DNA of 64,000 nt from JAFGXT01 sp963677165 (lineage in GTDB: Bacteria; Verrucomicrobiota; Lentisphaeria; Victivallales; SZUA-371): positions 992,001 to 1,056,000 of the forward strand of contig CAXXSX010000001.1 in assembly GCA_963677165.2 (NCBI GenBank), read 5' to 3'. A program made the translations under genes and the position numbers. Below the pieces are notes generated by a model. That model worked only from the letters and a program-made list of their open reading frames with translations, did not search any database and was not told where the DNA came from. Below are positions 53,287-62,716 of the stretch, piece after piece. Numbering within the stretch: position 1 is the stretch's first letter; the number at the start of each line of letters is the position of its first letter.

Positions 53287-54144
53287 CTACTGGCGCGTCT
53301 TGGCCACGGCATCGTGGACCGCAGCCAAGGCCTCTTCGGCGCTCTGATAGCGCTTCTTGGGGTTGCGCGCCAAGAGCTTGGCGATGACCTTATAGAGCGG
53401 CGACTTGGCGATTTCTCTGGGGGGCTTGGCAGGCTTGCCCTGCATTTGCTTGAAAGCGCGCTCGATGCCTTCACCGGGGAAAGCGGGGGTCGCGGTCATC
53501 ATCTCGTAGCCCAATACCCCGACGGTGTAGAGGTCAGCCAGAGGCGAGACAATGCCTTGGCTAAGCAGCTCGGGCGCCATATAGCCAGGGGTGCCGACGC
53601 GCTGTCCGGTCATGGTGAGGGCGCGGGCGCGGCTGGGATCGAGGATTTTGACGAAGCCAAAATCGAGCAGCTTGACCGTGGTCGTCGGCTCCGTCGGCAA
53701 GAGGAAGACATTGGAGGGCTTGAGGTCACGGTGGACGATCTCAGCCTTGTGGGCTTCGGTGAGCGCCGCGAGGATTTGCGCCATCAAGAGGGCCGCTTGT
53801 ATGGCCCGGCGCGGACGCTCATAGAGGCGCCGCGCGAGGGTTTCACCGTAGAGCCGCTCCATAACGATGAAGAGGACTCCAGCTTGGGTGTGGCCGCAGG
53901 TGAAGGTTCGGACGATATTGGGGTGGCGAAGCTCAAGGGCCACCTGGGCCTCTTGCACGAAGCGCTCCGCTGCCGCCTCATCGTAGCGGGCGGCCTCGCT
54001 GCTGAGTGCTTTGATGGCGACCGCGTTGCCCTTTTCGTCGCGCCCTTCATAGACCTCGGCGAAGCCACCGCGGCCGATCATCGCGCCGACGATGATGCCA
54101 CCCGGTAAGATCCCTCCGTGTCGAATGATTCGCTCTTGCTGCAT
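53287..54144 (-). CDS. Soluble serine/threonine protein kinase
   Basis: 285 residues, only a kinase domain. Gly-loop GRGGFAEVY (24-32), Lys45 in VAIK, Glu65 in the C helix, HRDLKPSN (138-145) with Asp140, DFG 161-163, GTPGYMAPE 184-192. All catalytic residues are present, so it should be active. No membrane segment or sensor domain, unlike most PknB-type kinases. Hanks-type kinases of this type are numerous in Myxococcota. Since the glt-like cluster has an FHA protein, phosphothreonine signalling to it is possible but only inferred. Convergent with the chemoreceptor gene. Confidence 0.93.
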   Translation of the reverse strand: MQQERIIRHGGILPGGIIVGAMIGRGGFAEVYEGRDEKGNAVAIKALSSEAARYDEAAAERFVQEAQVALELRHPNIVRTFTCGHTQAGVLFIVMERLYGETLARRLYERPRRAIQAALLMAQILAALTEAHKAEIVHRDLKPSNVFLLPTEPTTTVKLLDFGFVKILDPSRARALTMTGQRVGTPGYMAPELLSQGIVSPLADLYTVGVLGYEMMTATPAFPGEGIERAFKQMQGKPAKPPREIAKSPLYKVIAKLLARNPKKRYQSAEEALAAVHDAVAKTRQ

Positions 54145-54296
54145 GCCACTTACCCGTCCTGGGGTTCACCTTGGGAAGCTAAACAATTGCCCAACAAAAG
54201 GCGAGCAATCTGAACAAAAGGGGTGGGAGGCTTGGTTTCTTTGCCTGGTCCGAGGGGGCGGGGGTGGGCCAAGGTGGCTGTGTCTTCCTTGGCTTT

Positions 54297-54340
54297 GGCC
54301 TCGGGGGCTGTGCCGCTAGGCGGCAACAGCCCCCGAGGCC
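54297..54340. terminator. Large GC-rich inverted repeat after the trans-sulfuration gene
   Basis: Arms of 15 bp, ggcctcgggggctgt and acagcccccgaggcc, plus inner GCCG/CGGC around a short loop. It lies 17 nt after the gene end. No T run follows on the minus strand, so an intrinsic terminator is possible but not certain. Confidence 0.6.
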
Positions 54341-54356
54341 AGTAGGCTCTTTTGCA

Positions 54357-55517
54357 TCATGAGAACGCCACATCCAGCGCGTGCTCGAGGTCGGCTTGCA
54401 AGTCTTCATGATGTTCGATGCCGACGCTCAGTCTGACGAGTTGGTCATCGATGCCAAGCTCGGCGCGCTGCTCAGCAGGGATGGAGGCGTGGGTCATGAT
54501 GGCCGGGTGCTCTATGAGGCTCTCGACGCCACCGAGGCTCTCGGCCAAAGTGAAGAGCTTGACCGTGGACAGGAAGCGTCGAGCGTTCTCCAAGTCGCCA
54601 GTGAGCTTGATGGTGATCATGCCACCGCCCGCCTTCATTTGGCGCTGGGCCAAGTCAAATTGGGGATGGGACTCGAGGCCAGGGTAACTGACGCTCTTCA
54701 CCCGGGGGTGGGCTTCGAGGAAGGTGGCGATCTTGGCGGCGTTGTCGCAATGGCGCTCCATCCTTAGGGCCAAGGTCTTGAGGCCTCTGAGGGTGAGCCA
54801 AGAGTCAAAGGGCCCAGGGGTGCCGCCAGCGGCATTTTGTTGGAAAGCGATGCGCTCAGCCAGCCGACTGTCGCGGGTAATGACGGCGCCCCCGACGACA
54901 TCGCTGTGGCCGCCGATATATTTGGTGGTGGAGTGAACGACGAGGTCGGCGCCGAGCTCAAGGGGCTGCTGCAAATAGGGAGTGGCGAAGGTGTTGTCGA
55001 CCGCGACCAGGATCCCTTTGGCATGGGCACGCTCAGTCAAAGCGACGATATCAACCAGCTGCAGCAAGGGGTTGGTGGGGGTTTCAAGCCAGAGCAACTT
55101 GGTCTCGTCGCTGACGACCTCATCGAGGGCATCGGGCTTGCGCAGATCAGCGTATTTGAAGTGAATGCCATGACGGCGCCAGACCTTGTCAAAGAGCCTG
55201 AAGGTGCCACCGTACATGTCCTTCATGGCGACGACCTCGTCGCCAGCGTCAAGGGTAGAAATGACGGCGTTGGTGGCGGCCAGTCCCGAGGCAAAGCAGA
55301 GCCCGTGCTTGCCGAGCTCACAAGCGGCGAGGGCTTCTTGGAGGGCGTCGCGGGTGGGGTTGGAGGTGCGGGTGTATTCGTGGCCGAGGTGTTGGCCAGG
55401 GCTGGGCTGGGCAAAAGTCGAGGTTTGGTAAATGGGGACGATGACCGCGCCGGTCTTTTCTTCAGGTTCTTGGCCAGAGTGGATGGCGCGGGTCTCGAAG
55501 TGATGTTGTTCTTTCAT
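54357..55517 (-). CDS. Cystathionine gamma-synthase/lyase-type PLP enzyme
   Basis: 386 residues, Cys/Met-metabolism PLP family. PLP lysine K199 in HSTTKYIGGHSD, Asp174 in VAVDNTFATP, YTRTSNPTR (48-56) for phosphate and partner contact, GLCFASGLAA. The reaction may be cystathionine gamma-synthase (O-succinylhomoserine and cysteine), gamma-lyase or methionine gamma-lyase; the sequence motifs visible by eye do not decide. No other methionine gene is adjacent. ATG with AGGAATGCG upstream. Confidence 0.88.
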   Translation of the reverse strand: MKEQHHFETRAIHSGQEPEEKTGAVIVPIYQTSTFAQPSPGQHLGHEYTRTSNPTRDALQEALAACELGKHGLCFASGLAATNAVISTLDAGDEVVAMKDMYGGTFRLFDKVWRRHGIHFKYADLRKPDALDEVVSDETKLLWLETPTNPLLQLVDIVALTERAHAKGILVAVDNTFATPYLQQPLELGADLVVHSTTKYIGGHSDVVGGAVITRDSRLAERIAFQQNAAGGTPGPFDSWLTLRGLKTLALRMERHCDNAAKIATFLEAHPRVKSVSYPGLESHPQFDLAQRQMKAGGGMITIKLTGDLENARRFLSTVKLFTLAESLGGVESLIEHPAIMTHASIPAEQRAELGIDDQLVRLSVGIEHHEDLQADLEHALDVAFS

Positions 55518-55669
55518 CGCATTCCTGTAGGGAAAACTTCGTGTTGGGTTACTTGGTGTTTTGGCAAGTCATGGAGCCAAAGGGCGCTGAACTGCAAGCC
55601 AAGGCATCTTTCATAGTGCCCGCAGGCGAGCTTGGCTAGCGCAAGGCCCCCAATGACCAAGAGGAGTGG

Positions 55670-56911
55670 CTACTTTCGCCCACAGTGCTTGCTGCTGTTG
55701 CGACAGGCCTGCTCGTAGTAATAAGCCGCCAGATCAGCATTGGCGCCGATGTCTTCCCCCCTCTCGTAGAGGATGGAGAGCCGGTTGCAGCTCTCGCCGT
55801 GCCTGCTTGAGCAGGCTCGGTCGAGGAGGGTGACCGCGAAGTCTGGATCAGCATTGACCCCACGGCCATTGACGATGCGATTGGCTGCGAAATAGCAGCT
55901 ATCGATAACGCCACTGTCACAAGCCTTGAGCCAGTAGTCGACAGCCTTGCTCACATCTTTGTCGACACCCGTGCCGTTGAAATGGAGATTGCCGAGCTCA
56001 TGGCAGGAGAGAGGCACGGCTGGGCAGCTCTTCTCCAAGAGCACTGCAGCTTGCTCTTCATCATGCTCAATGACACCGCTGCCGCTGGAAACCATCGCTC
56101 GAGCGAGGTCATAGCAAGCCCATTCATCATCCGCATCACAGCGCGTGGCGGCCATTGCGAGTTCTTCATCGGCCACTTGCTCACGGCTGTTGAGGAGCAG
56201 ACCGCAAGATTTGTCCTCCTTGAGTTCGCAAGCCTTGCGGCGAAATTTTCTAACAAGTTCCGTGTTTTGTGTCAGGTTGATGCCATGCTCGTAGTCATAG
56301 GCGAGGTCTTTACAAGCCCAGCTCAGGCCATGATCGCAGCTCTCAACCAACAGCCCATAGGCCAAGGTAATATCACCCAATGCCGAACCATAGCCACTGC
56401 GGATCATGCGTGAAGTCAGCTGGCAGCTCTCCAAATCCCCCGCCTCGCACCATTCCATAGTCAGGGCCGTAGCATCCTCGGCGGTGAAATCGCTGGGCCA
56501 GGTGCCAGTGTGGCGACAGGCAAAGGGCTCGTGTTGTTGACATGTCTCCTCAAAGAGAGTGGCCGCTCGGGGCTCGTCTCTCTTGACGCCTTGGCCATTG
56601 TTGTAGAGCCAAGCAAGTCCGGTGCAAGCACGCAAGTGACCCTCATCACAAGCTTGCTGATAGAGTTCAGCAGCGGTGACAAAGTCCAAGGCGACCCCAA
56701 GCCCATAGTCAAGTAAATAGGCCTGCCAATAACAACTCTGGACATCGCCATCTTGGCAGGCTGTAGCACAAGCCTCTAGACGCTCAGTGCCGACAATCCC
56801 CCAATCTTCACATTTTTGCTTTGCTTCCTCAGCGAAAGCTGAGGCCACGCTCAGGCAAACGAACGCAGCCGCAAAAGTTAAAACCAAGACAGGCAGACGA
56901 AGGGATCTCAT
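55670..56911 (-). CDS. Exported Sel1-repeat protein
   Basis: 413 residues. Signal peptide 1-28 (LPVLVLTFAAAFVCLSVASAFA) and then about nine Sel1-like repeats with paired Cys (DYGLGVALDFVTAAELYQQACDEGHLRACTGLAWLYNNGQGV; HFNGTGVDKDVSKAVDYWLKACDSGVIDSCYFAANRIVNGRGVNADP). The regular Cys pairs suggest a disulfide-stabilised helical solenoid in the periplasm. ATG with GGAGCCCTT upstream; overlaps the stop of the methyltransferase gene by 4 nt (ATGA). Function as adaptor inferred. Confidence 0.85.
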   Translation of the reverse strand: MRSLRLPVLVLTFAAAFVCLSVASAFAEEAKQKCEDWGIVGTERLEACATACQDGDVQSCYWQAYLLDYGLGVALDFVTAAELYQQACDEGHLRACTGLAWLYNNGQGVKRDEPRAATLFEETCQQHEPFACRHTGTWPSDFTAEDATALTMEWCEAGDLESCQLTSRMIRSGYGSALGDITLAYGLLVESCDHGLSWACKDLAYDYEHGINLTQNTELVRKFRRKACELKEDKSCGLLLNSREQVADEELAMAATRCDADDEWACYDLARAMVSSGSGVIEHDEEQAAVLLEKSCPAVPLSCHELGNLHFNGTGVDKDVSKAVDYWLKACDSGVIDSCYFAANRIVNGRGVNADPDFAVTLLDRACSSRHGESCNRLSILYERGEDIGANADLAAYYYEQACRNSSKHCGRK

Positions 56912-58079
56912 AAGGGCTCCACGGTTGCGGCCACCCGGCTGCCGGCGGCGGGGCTAAAGGTATAGTTCAGATGAAGTATCTGCCCTGGGACAAGCTCACT
57001 TGAGCTTGGCAAAAGCCAGAGTGGGTTCTTCCAGCTGCAACTTGGGGGCGCCGTCCCAGGTCGCGTCGAATATCGATAGCCAGGAGCTACCTCTATCTCG
57101 AAGTAGAGCAGCACCCCATTGAAGCTGCCTGCTTCTGTGACCTGGGTTTGGACTTGAGCCGAAAGCTGCGCGCTCTGTAGCGTGGCAAAGTCGACCTCCT
57201 GCAGCAGGGTAGCAGGGGCCAAGCGCGGCCACCAGATCACATCCGAAGGCGCGACGAAGACCCACTGCGCGGCGAGCCAGCGCGGATCCTGCAAGGGATT
57301 AAAATCAAAGCCATACCATTGCTGCCAGCGAGCCGTCGCTTGTGGGGCAAAGGCCAGAGACTGGAGGATGTCGATGGGCACGCTCACTGGTAGCGCATAG
57401 AGGCGCAACCCTGCAGGTAGAATCCTGGCCCCTGGCTTGAGCAAGCGCGCCTTGGCATCAAGCACGGTCTCAAGAATACCCTCGGCGAAGGGATCGTGCC
57501 CCACGGTCTCCGTGACCAAAAGATCGCCTGCTCCTCAAGCTCGACCGCGCTGGACCATGCTCGATGAAGCGCGATCTTTTCAGCCACACCATTGGCTTCA
57601 AAGAGCGCGCTGGCGATCTCAGCGAGGTCGCTGACCTCAATGGAGCTCACCTTCTTTGCCCCAAGCTTGGCAGCCGCGAGGCTCAAAACACCATTGCCAG
57701 TGCCAATATCGAGGACATGATCTCCATCCTCGATGACCGCCGCCAATGCCTCCAGGAAGATCTCAGTGCGCTCGCGATCATCCAACATCCGAGCTTGATT
57801 GGCGAGCACAGCGAAGCCCGCTTGCCAGCTCCCTTCTACTTGCCCCTCCAGCTGGACCACACCAGCTCGCAGCAAGCGCTGGACTCTAGCGTCGAGCTCT
57901 TCTGCGCTTACTGACAACACATTCGCGAGCGCATCGAGACTCTGGGGCGCACCGAGCGCATCAATAAGCAACAGGTCTTGAGGTGAGAGTGGGGTCGAGT
58001 TGCCGTCGACCCAACAGACCAGCTCGGGTCCCTGCCACAACAACCGCAGCGCCGATCGGCGCTTATATCTCTGACACAT
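56908..58079 (-). CDS. PRMT-like SAM methyltransferase with frameshift
   Basis: About 390 residues when one missing base near 57,525 is restored. Residues 1-100 hold a winged-helix-like segment (LLLIDALGAPQSLDALANVLSVSAEELDARVQRLLRAG). Then VLDIGTGNGVLSLAAAKLGAKKVSSIEVS (SAM motif I and post I). The two frames meet at LEEQA-DLLVTETVGHDPF, where V-T-E-T-VG is the acidic motif of arginine methyltransferase-like enzymes, followed by PGARILPAGLRLYALPVS and a C-terminal beta-barrel. It may methylate a protein arginine; the substrate is unknown. Coupled to the Sel1 gene, divergent from the helicase. Confidence 0.78.
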
Positions 58080-58210
58080 CTTCGCCTCCTGGCTGTCCCG
58101 AGACGAGCAGAGAAGAAAGCGCTCGCCCTCAAGGCCAGCACTTGGTACCCAAAGGGAGTCGCCAATGTTATCTTCTCTGCCATGTGCTTGGCCACCATGG
58201 AAGGTCCGAA

Positions 58211-60340
58211 ATGGAAGAAGCAGCTTATTTGAAGCTCAAACGACTCACAGAATTGGGGGACCGGGGAGCCGCCCAACAACTCCTCGAAGAAGGGCGCCGC
58301 CTCGGCGATCGGGAAGCCGTTGCGATGGCAACGGCCCTACTTGGCCCTCACAGCTCTGCCCGTCGCTATACCCTCAAGCGGCGCCGCAAAAACCCACGAG
58401 CCCAAGAGCTCCTGGCTCAGCTCAACCCCGAGCAGCGAGCGGTGGTCCAAGCCGGCAGCGGCCCCCTCTTGGTGATCGCAGGGGCTGGGAGCGGCAAAAC
58501 CCGCACCCTCACCTTCCGCGTCGCGCACCTCCTTGAGATGGGGGTCTCACCCCAAGCCATCTTACTCTTGACCTTCACCAACAAGGCGGCCCGGGAGATG
58601 ATCGAGCGGGTCAGCGGCTTGATCGGGCCAGCGGCAACCCAACTCTGGGGCGGCACCTTTCACCACATCGCCCACCGACTCTTGCGGCGCCACGCGCAGC
58701 TCTTGGGCTACCCAGAGAGCTTCACGGTCATGGATGGTGAAGATGTCAGCACCCTCATGGGGGTCTGCACCGCCGACGTCGGCGTTGACCGCAAGCGCTC
58801 GCGCTTTCCCATCAAAGACCTGCCCAGGCTGATCTCATTCAGCATCAATACTGGCCGCTCTTTGGAGCAAGTCGTCGAAGAAAAATCCCCTCATTTCAAG
58901 CGGTTTCTCCCTGCCTTCACCGCGGTCGCCAAGCGCTACCGAGAGCGCAAGCAGGCCATGGGCCTGATGGACTTCGATGATCTCCTCATTAACTGGCAGC
59001 GACTCTTTAACGAGCACCCCGAGATCGCCCAGCGCTACTCCGCGCGCTTTGAGCATGTCTTGGTCGACGAATACCAAGACACCAACTTCATCCAGAGCCA
59101 AATCGTCGACCTCTGCGTCAAGCACCACCGCAACCTCATGGTGGTTGGCGACGATTGCCAGTCGATCTACAGCTTCAGAGGCGCTAACTTCGCCAATATT
59201 CTGCGCTTCCCCGAGCGCTATCCTGAGGCCAAGCGCTTCATGCTCGAACAAAATTACCGCTCCACACCAGAAGTCCTGGCCCTGGCGAACCTCTCCATCA
59301 CCTTCAACCACTCGCGCTTTGAGAAAGCCCTCCGGACCGAGCGCGCCTCGGGCATGCTGCCCGTCGTCATCCCCTGCCGGGACATGAACCAACAGGCTGA
59401 GTTCGTCACCGAGCGCGTCCTAGAGCTCAATGAAACCGGCGTCCCACTCAAAAGAATCGCCATCCTCTATCGCGCCCACTACCAATCCATCGAATTGCAA
59501 GCCGAGCTCACCCGTGCAGGGGTCCCCTACAGCATCCGCTCAGGCCTGCGCTTCTTTGAGCAAGCCCATATCAAAGATGTCCTCGCGATCCTGCGCTTTG
59601 TCTTCAACCCCAGAGACGAGCTCAGCTTCTCTCGCGCCCTCAAGCTGCTGCCAGGCGTCGGTGACAAGAGCACCCAGAAGCTCTGGCGCGAGCTCAAGCA
59701 GGCCCCAAACCCCCTTCAAGAGCTGCTCAAAGACGCCGTCAAGCTCGGCGGCCGAGCCAGCAAATCGCTCGCTCGTTTCAAGACCCTCTTGCGGCAACTC
59801 AGCCAGTCGTCAATGCAACAATTGCCTGGCTCACAGATCGGCGCCATCCTCGATGGCGACTACAAAGACTACCTCGAGGCCACCTTCGCCAATGCCGACC
59901 TGCGCCTCTCCGACCTCGAGCAGCTCGCCAGCTACGCCGCCCAATTTGAAAGCCTCGAGGCCTTCCTCAGCGAGCTGGCCTTGGTCAACAACCTGACCGG
60001 CGAAGATATGGTCGAGGGAGGGGCCCCCGAGGATCACCTGATCCTGACCACGGTCCACCAGGCCAAAGGCCTGGAGTGGCCCCATGTCTTCGTCACCTCC
60101 CTGTGGGATGGCGGCTTCCCCTCGGCGGCTGGGCAGCGCGATCAGGAGAGCATCGAAGAAGAGCGCCGCCTCTTCTATGTCGCCACCACCCGAGCCATGG
60201 ACGAGCTCTATCTCAGCTACCCGCTCTCGCGCCGCGACCGCGATGGCTGGCACCGGGTCCAACGCCCCAGCCTCTTCCTCGAAGAATTGACGGATACTCA
60301 GCCCCCCCTCTTCGAGCGCTGGACCATTGACGCCTACTGA
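58211..60340 (+). CDS. UvrD/Rep-type DNA helicase with short N-terminal extension
   Basis: 709 residues from the ATG at 58211; an AAGG precedes it, and the longer reading from 57983 overlaps the divergent gene. SF1A helicase, 3'-5' direction expected. Motifs: Q motif LNPEQRAVV (71-79), Walker A AGAGSGKT (90-97), LLLTFTNKAAREM, DFDDLL, LVDEYQDTN (II), GDDCQSIYSFRGA (III), LEQNYRSTPEV (IV), LTTVHQAKGLEWPHVF (V), EERRLFYVATTRA (VI). Before the Q motif are 65 residues with a leucine-rich pair of helices (YLKLKRLTELGDRGAAQQLL), resembling one HEAT or Sel1 unit, not usual in UvrD. Repair or restart role inferred. Confidence 0.92.
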   Translation: MEEAAYLKLKRLTELGDRGAAQQLLEEGRRLGDREAVAMATALLGPHSSARRYTLKRRRKNPRAQELLAQLNPEQRAVVQAGSGPLLVIAGAGSGKTRTLTFRVAHLLEMGVSPQAILLLTFTNKAAREMIERVSGLIGPAATQLWGGTFHHIAHRLLRRHAQLLGYPESFTVMDGEDVSTLMGVCTADVGVDRKRSRFPIKDLPRLISFSINTGRSLEQVVEEKSPHFKRFLPAFTAVAKRYRERKQAMGLMDFDDLLINWQRLFNEHPEIAQRYSARFEHVLVDEYQDTNFIQSQIVDLCVKHHRNLMVVGDDCQSIYSFRGANFANILRFPERYPEAKRFMLEQNYRSTPEVLALANLSITFNHSRFEKALRTERASGMLPVVIPCRDMNQQAEFVTERVLELNETGVPLKRIAILYRAHYQSIELQAELTRAGVPYSIRSGLRFFEQAHIKDVLAILRFVFNPRDELSFSRALKLLPGVGDKSTQKLWRELKQAPNPLQELLKDAVKLGGRASKSLARFKTLLRQLSQSSMQQLPGSQIGAILDGDYKDYLEATFANADLRLSDLEQLASYAAQFESLEAFLSELALVNNLTGEDMVEGGAPEDHLILTTVHQAKGLEWPHVFVTSLWDGGFPSAAGQRDQESIEEERRLFYVATTRAMDELYLSYPLSRRDRDGWHRVQRPSLFLEELTDTQPPLFERWTIDAY

Positions 60341-60403
60341 TGCACTGGGCATAGCATAAGCTCATCGCTAGTCCACTTGCGCACTCAATGCCAAGGAGAA
60401 CCC

Positions 60404-60928
60404 ATGCTCTACAAAGCTCCCATTGTCTTTCTTCTCTTCCTCTTCACCTTCTTCGCCGCCGCTGAGCTCGAAGCCCACCCCAAAAAGAACGGCCCCTTTG
60501 GCCTCGGCCTCATCCTCTATGAGCCTACCGGGCTCTCGGGCAAGTACTTCTTCACCAGCGACCAAGCCCTCGACTTCCACCTTGGCTTGGATGGCATTGG
60601 CAACGATCACGGCGACGAGCTGGGCTTCTATGTCGACTACCTCTTTCACTTCGATATGGGCGTCAACACCCGCTATTTCTCCATGCCCCTCTACCTCGGC
60701 CCCGGTGGCGCCCTGATCTTCGATGACGATGACCGCTACTGCACCAAGTGGGAGTGCTACGAGCGCGACGACGATCTCTACCTCATGGCCCGCATGCCCT
60801 TGGGACTGAGTTTCCTCTTCACCCGCTTTGGTGGCGAAGCCTTCATTGAGCTGGCCCTGCAAATGCTCATCATCCCCGATATCGATCTGGATCTCGACGC
60901 CGCCCTCGGCTTCCGGTACTACTTCTGA
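60404..60928 (+). CDS. Small exported protein, beta-barrel-like
   Basis: 174 residues from the ATG at 60404, AAGGAG six bases upstream. Signal peptide 1-24 (APIVFLLFLFTFFAAAELEA). The mature part is made of alternating short strands with Gly/aromatic pattern (GLGLILYEPTGLSGKYFFTSD, LDFHLGLDG, LGFYVDYLFHFDM, RYFSMPLYLGPGG, YLMARMPLGLSFLF, DLDAALGFRYYF), ending in Phe as outer-membrane beta-barrels do. An eight-strand barrel is inferred. Function unknown; one C-terminal YYF matches the outer-membrane insertion signal. It follows the helicase gene by 63 nt. Confidence 0.7.
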   Translation: MLYKAPIVFLLFLFTFFAAAELEAHPKKNGPFGLGLILYEPTGLSGKYFFTSDQALDFHLGLDGIGNDHGDELGFYVDYLFHFDMGVNTRYFSMPLYLGPGGALIFDDDDRYCTKWECYERDDDLYLMARMPLGLSFLFTRFGGEAFIELALQMLIIPDIDLDLDAALGFRYYF

Positions 60929-60997
60929 GCCAATTGTCTTGACGCCCCCGAGCGACAGACCTCTTTTCCCTCTGAGCATTGTCAAAGGAGTATCACT

Positions 60998-62589
60998 GTG
61001 ACGAGCCCCAAGCTCTGGAGTCGCTACTGCGAACACCTCTGCGTCCTTCCCCAGCTCGGCTTGAGCATGGATATCAGCCGAATGCGCTTCGCCTATGACT
61101 ATTTTGCTGCGATGGAGCCGGCGGTCCCGCCGCGCCCTGCAGGAGATGGCCCAGCTCGAAAAGGGCGCCATCGCCAATATCGACGAAGGACGCCGCGTCG
61201 GTCATTACTGGCTGCGCAAGCCCGAACTGGCCCCTAGCCTAGAGATTGGCCAAGACATTCGCGACACCTTGACCAAGATCAAAGCCTTCGCCAAGGCCAT
61301 CCACAAAGGCGACCTTCAAGCCGACGCCGGACCCTTCAATCGGCTCCTGGTGATCGGCATCGGTGGCTCGGCTCTCGGGCCTCAATTCGTCGCTGACGCT
61401 CTAGGCGACCCCAAAACTGACCCCATGGAGGTCTTCTTCTTCGACAACACCGACCCAGATGGCATGGACAGGGTCTTGCGCACCCTCGGCGAAGGCCTCA
61501 GCCAAACCCTGGTCTTGGTCATCTCCAAATCAGGCGGCACACCGGAAACCCGCAACGGCATGCTCGCCGCCCAAGCGGCCTTCAAGACCGCCGGCCTCGA
61601 CTTCGCCAAGCATGCCGTGGCCATCACCGGCGCCGGCTCCAAGCTCGACCAACTCGCCCAAGAAGAGCAGTGGCTCGATCGCTTCGCCATGTGGGATTGG
61701 GTCGGCGGCAGAACCAGCGTCACCTCCGCCGTCGGACTCCTCCCGGCCGCCCTCCAAGGGCTCGATATCGACAGCCTCCTCGCCGGCGCGGCCGCCTGCG
61801 ACCAGGTCACCCGACGCGAAAGCCTGCGCCACAACCCCGCCGCCCTGCTGGCCCTCATGTGGTACTACGCAACCGGCGGCAAGGGTGAGAAAGACATGGT
61901 CATTCTCCCCTACAAAGACCGCCTCTTGCTCTTCAGCCGCTACCTGCAACAGCTCATCATGGAGTCGCTGGGCAAGGGCAGCGATCTCGACGGCCACCAC
62001 ATCGCTCAGGGCATCGCCGTCTACGGCAACAAAGGCTCCACCGATCAACACGCCTACGTGCAGCAGCTGCGCGAAGGCATCAACAACTTCTTCGTCACCT
62101 TCATCGAGGTCCGTGAGCACGGCGGCCCACAACATCGAAGTCGAACCAGGGGTCACCGCCGGCGACTACCTCCAGGGCTTCTTGCGCGGCACCCGCGAGG
62201 CCCTCTATGACAACGGCCGCGAGTCCCTCACCCTCACCATCGATCGGGTCGACGCATTCCATGTCGGCGTCCTCATCGCCCTCTATGAGCGGGCCGTCGG
62301 CTTCTATGCCTCGCTGATCCACATCAACGCCTATCACCAACCCGGCGTCGAGGCCGGCAAGAAAGCCGCCACCGCCGTGATCGCCCTGCAGGGACAGGTG
62401 ATGCAGCTCCTCAAAGACCGCGCTGGCCACAAGATGCGCGCCGCGGAGCTCGCCTCGGCCATTGGCGCTGGCAACGAAGTCGAAGCCATCTTCCACGCCT
62501 TGCGCAACCTCGCCGTCAACCACCCTGAGGTTCATGAGCACTGCGAAGGCAATGATCCCGCGCGCTGGAGCTTCTGGCTGACCCAATAG
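60998..62589 (+). CDS. pgi: Glucose-6-phosphate isomerase with two frame breaks
   Basis: 529 residues if two extra C (61126-61128 and 62126-62128) are removed. Interconverts glucose-6-phosphate and fructose-6-phosphate. Frame A: MTSPKLWSRYCEHLC...; frame B: VIGIGGSALGPQFVADALG, VISKSGGTPETRNGMLAAQ, WDWVGGRTSVTSAVGLLPAAL, GSDLDGHHIAQGIAVYGNKGSTDQHAY (active Glu of usual GNKxSTDQHA); frame C: EVEPGVTAGDYLQGFLRGTREALYDNGRES and a C-terminal extension to 62,589. All parts are collinear with Pgi of the delta-type form. Sequencing errors likely. Confidence 0.9.
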
Positions 62590-62649
62590 GCGCCCGCGGC
62601 GTCGAAGCTCAACAGCGCCACCGCATTGGGCACCCACAATGAGCGCGGA

Positions 62650-62709
62650 GCGCGTGCGTGGCCCAAGGCTGTACGCCAGCGACGAAGCTCAACGCGTTCG
62701 AAAACCAAG
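62650..62709 (+). repeat. Two-box intergenic element, copy 8
   Basis: gcgtggccc near 62655-62663, about 29 nt, box B cgcgttcgaaaacc at 62693. Between the convergent pgi and esterase genes. Confidence 0.6.
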
Positions 62710-62716
62710 ACCAAAA

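Noticed and set aside
53314..54108. 264-codon ORF opposite the kinase
   Set aside because: Antisense of an intact kinase with all catalytic motifs.
61530..62637. Long minus-strand ORFs opposite pgi
   Set aside because: Pgi motifs are clear on the plus strand; these are GC-rich shadows.
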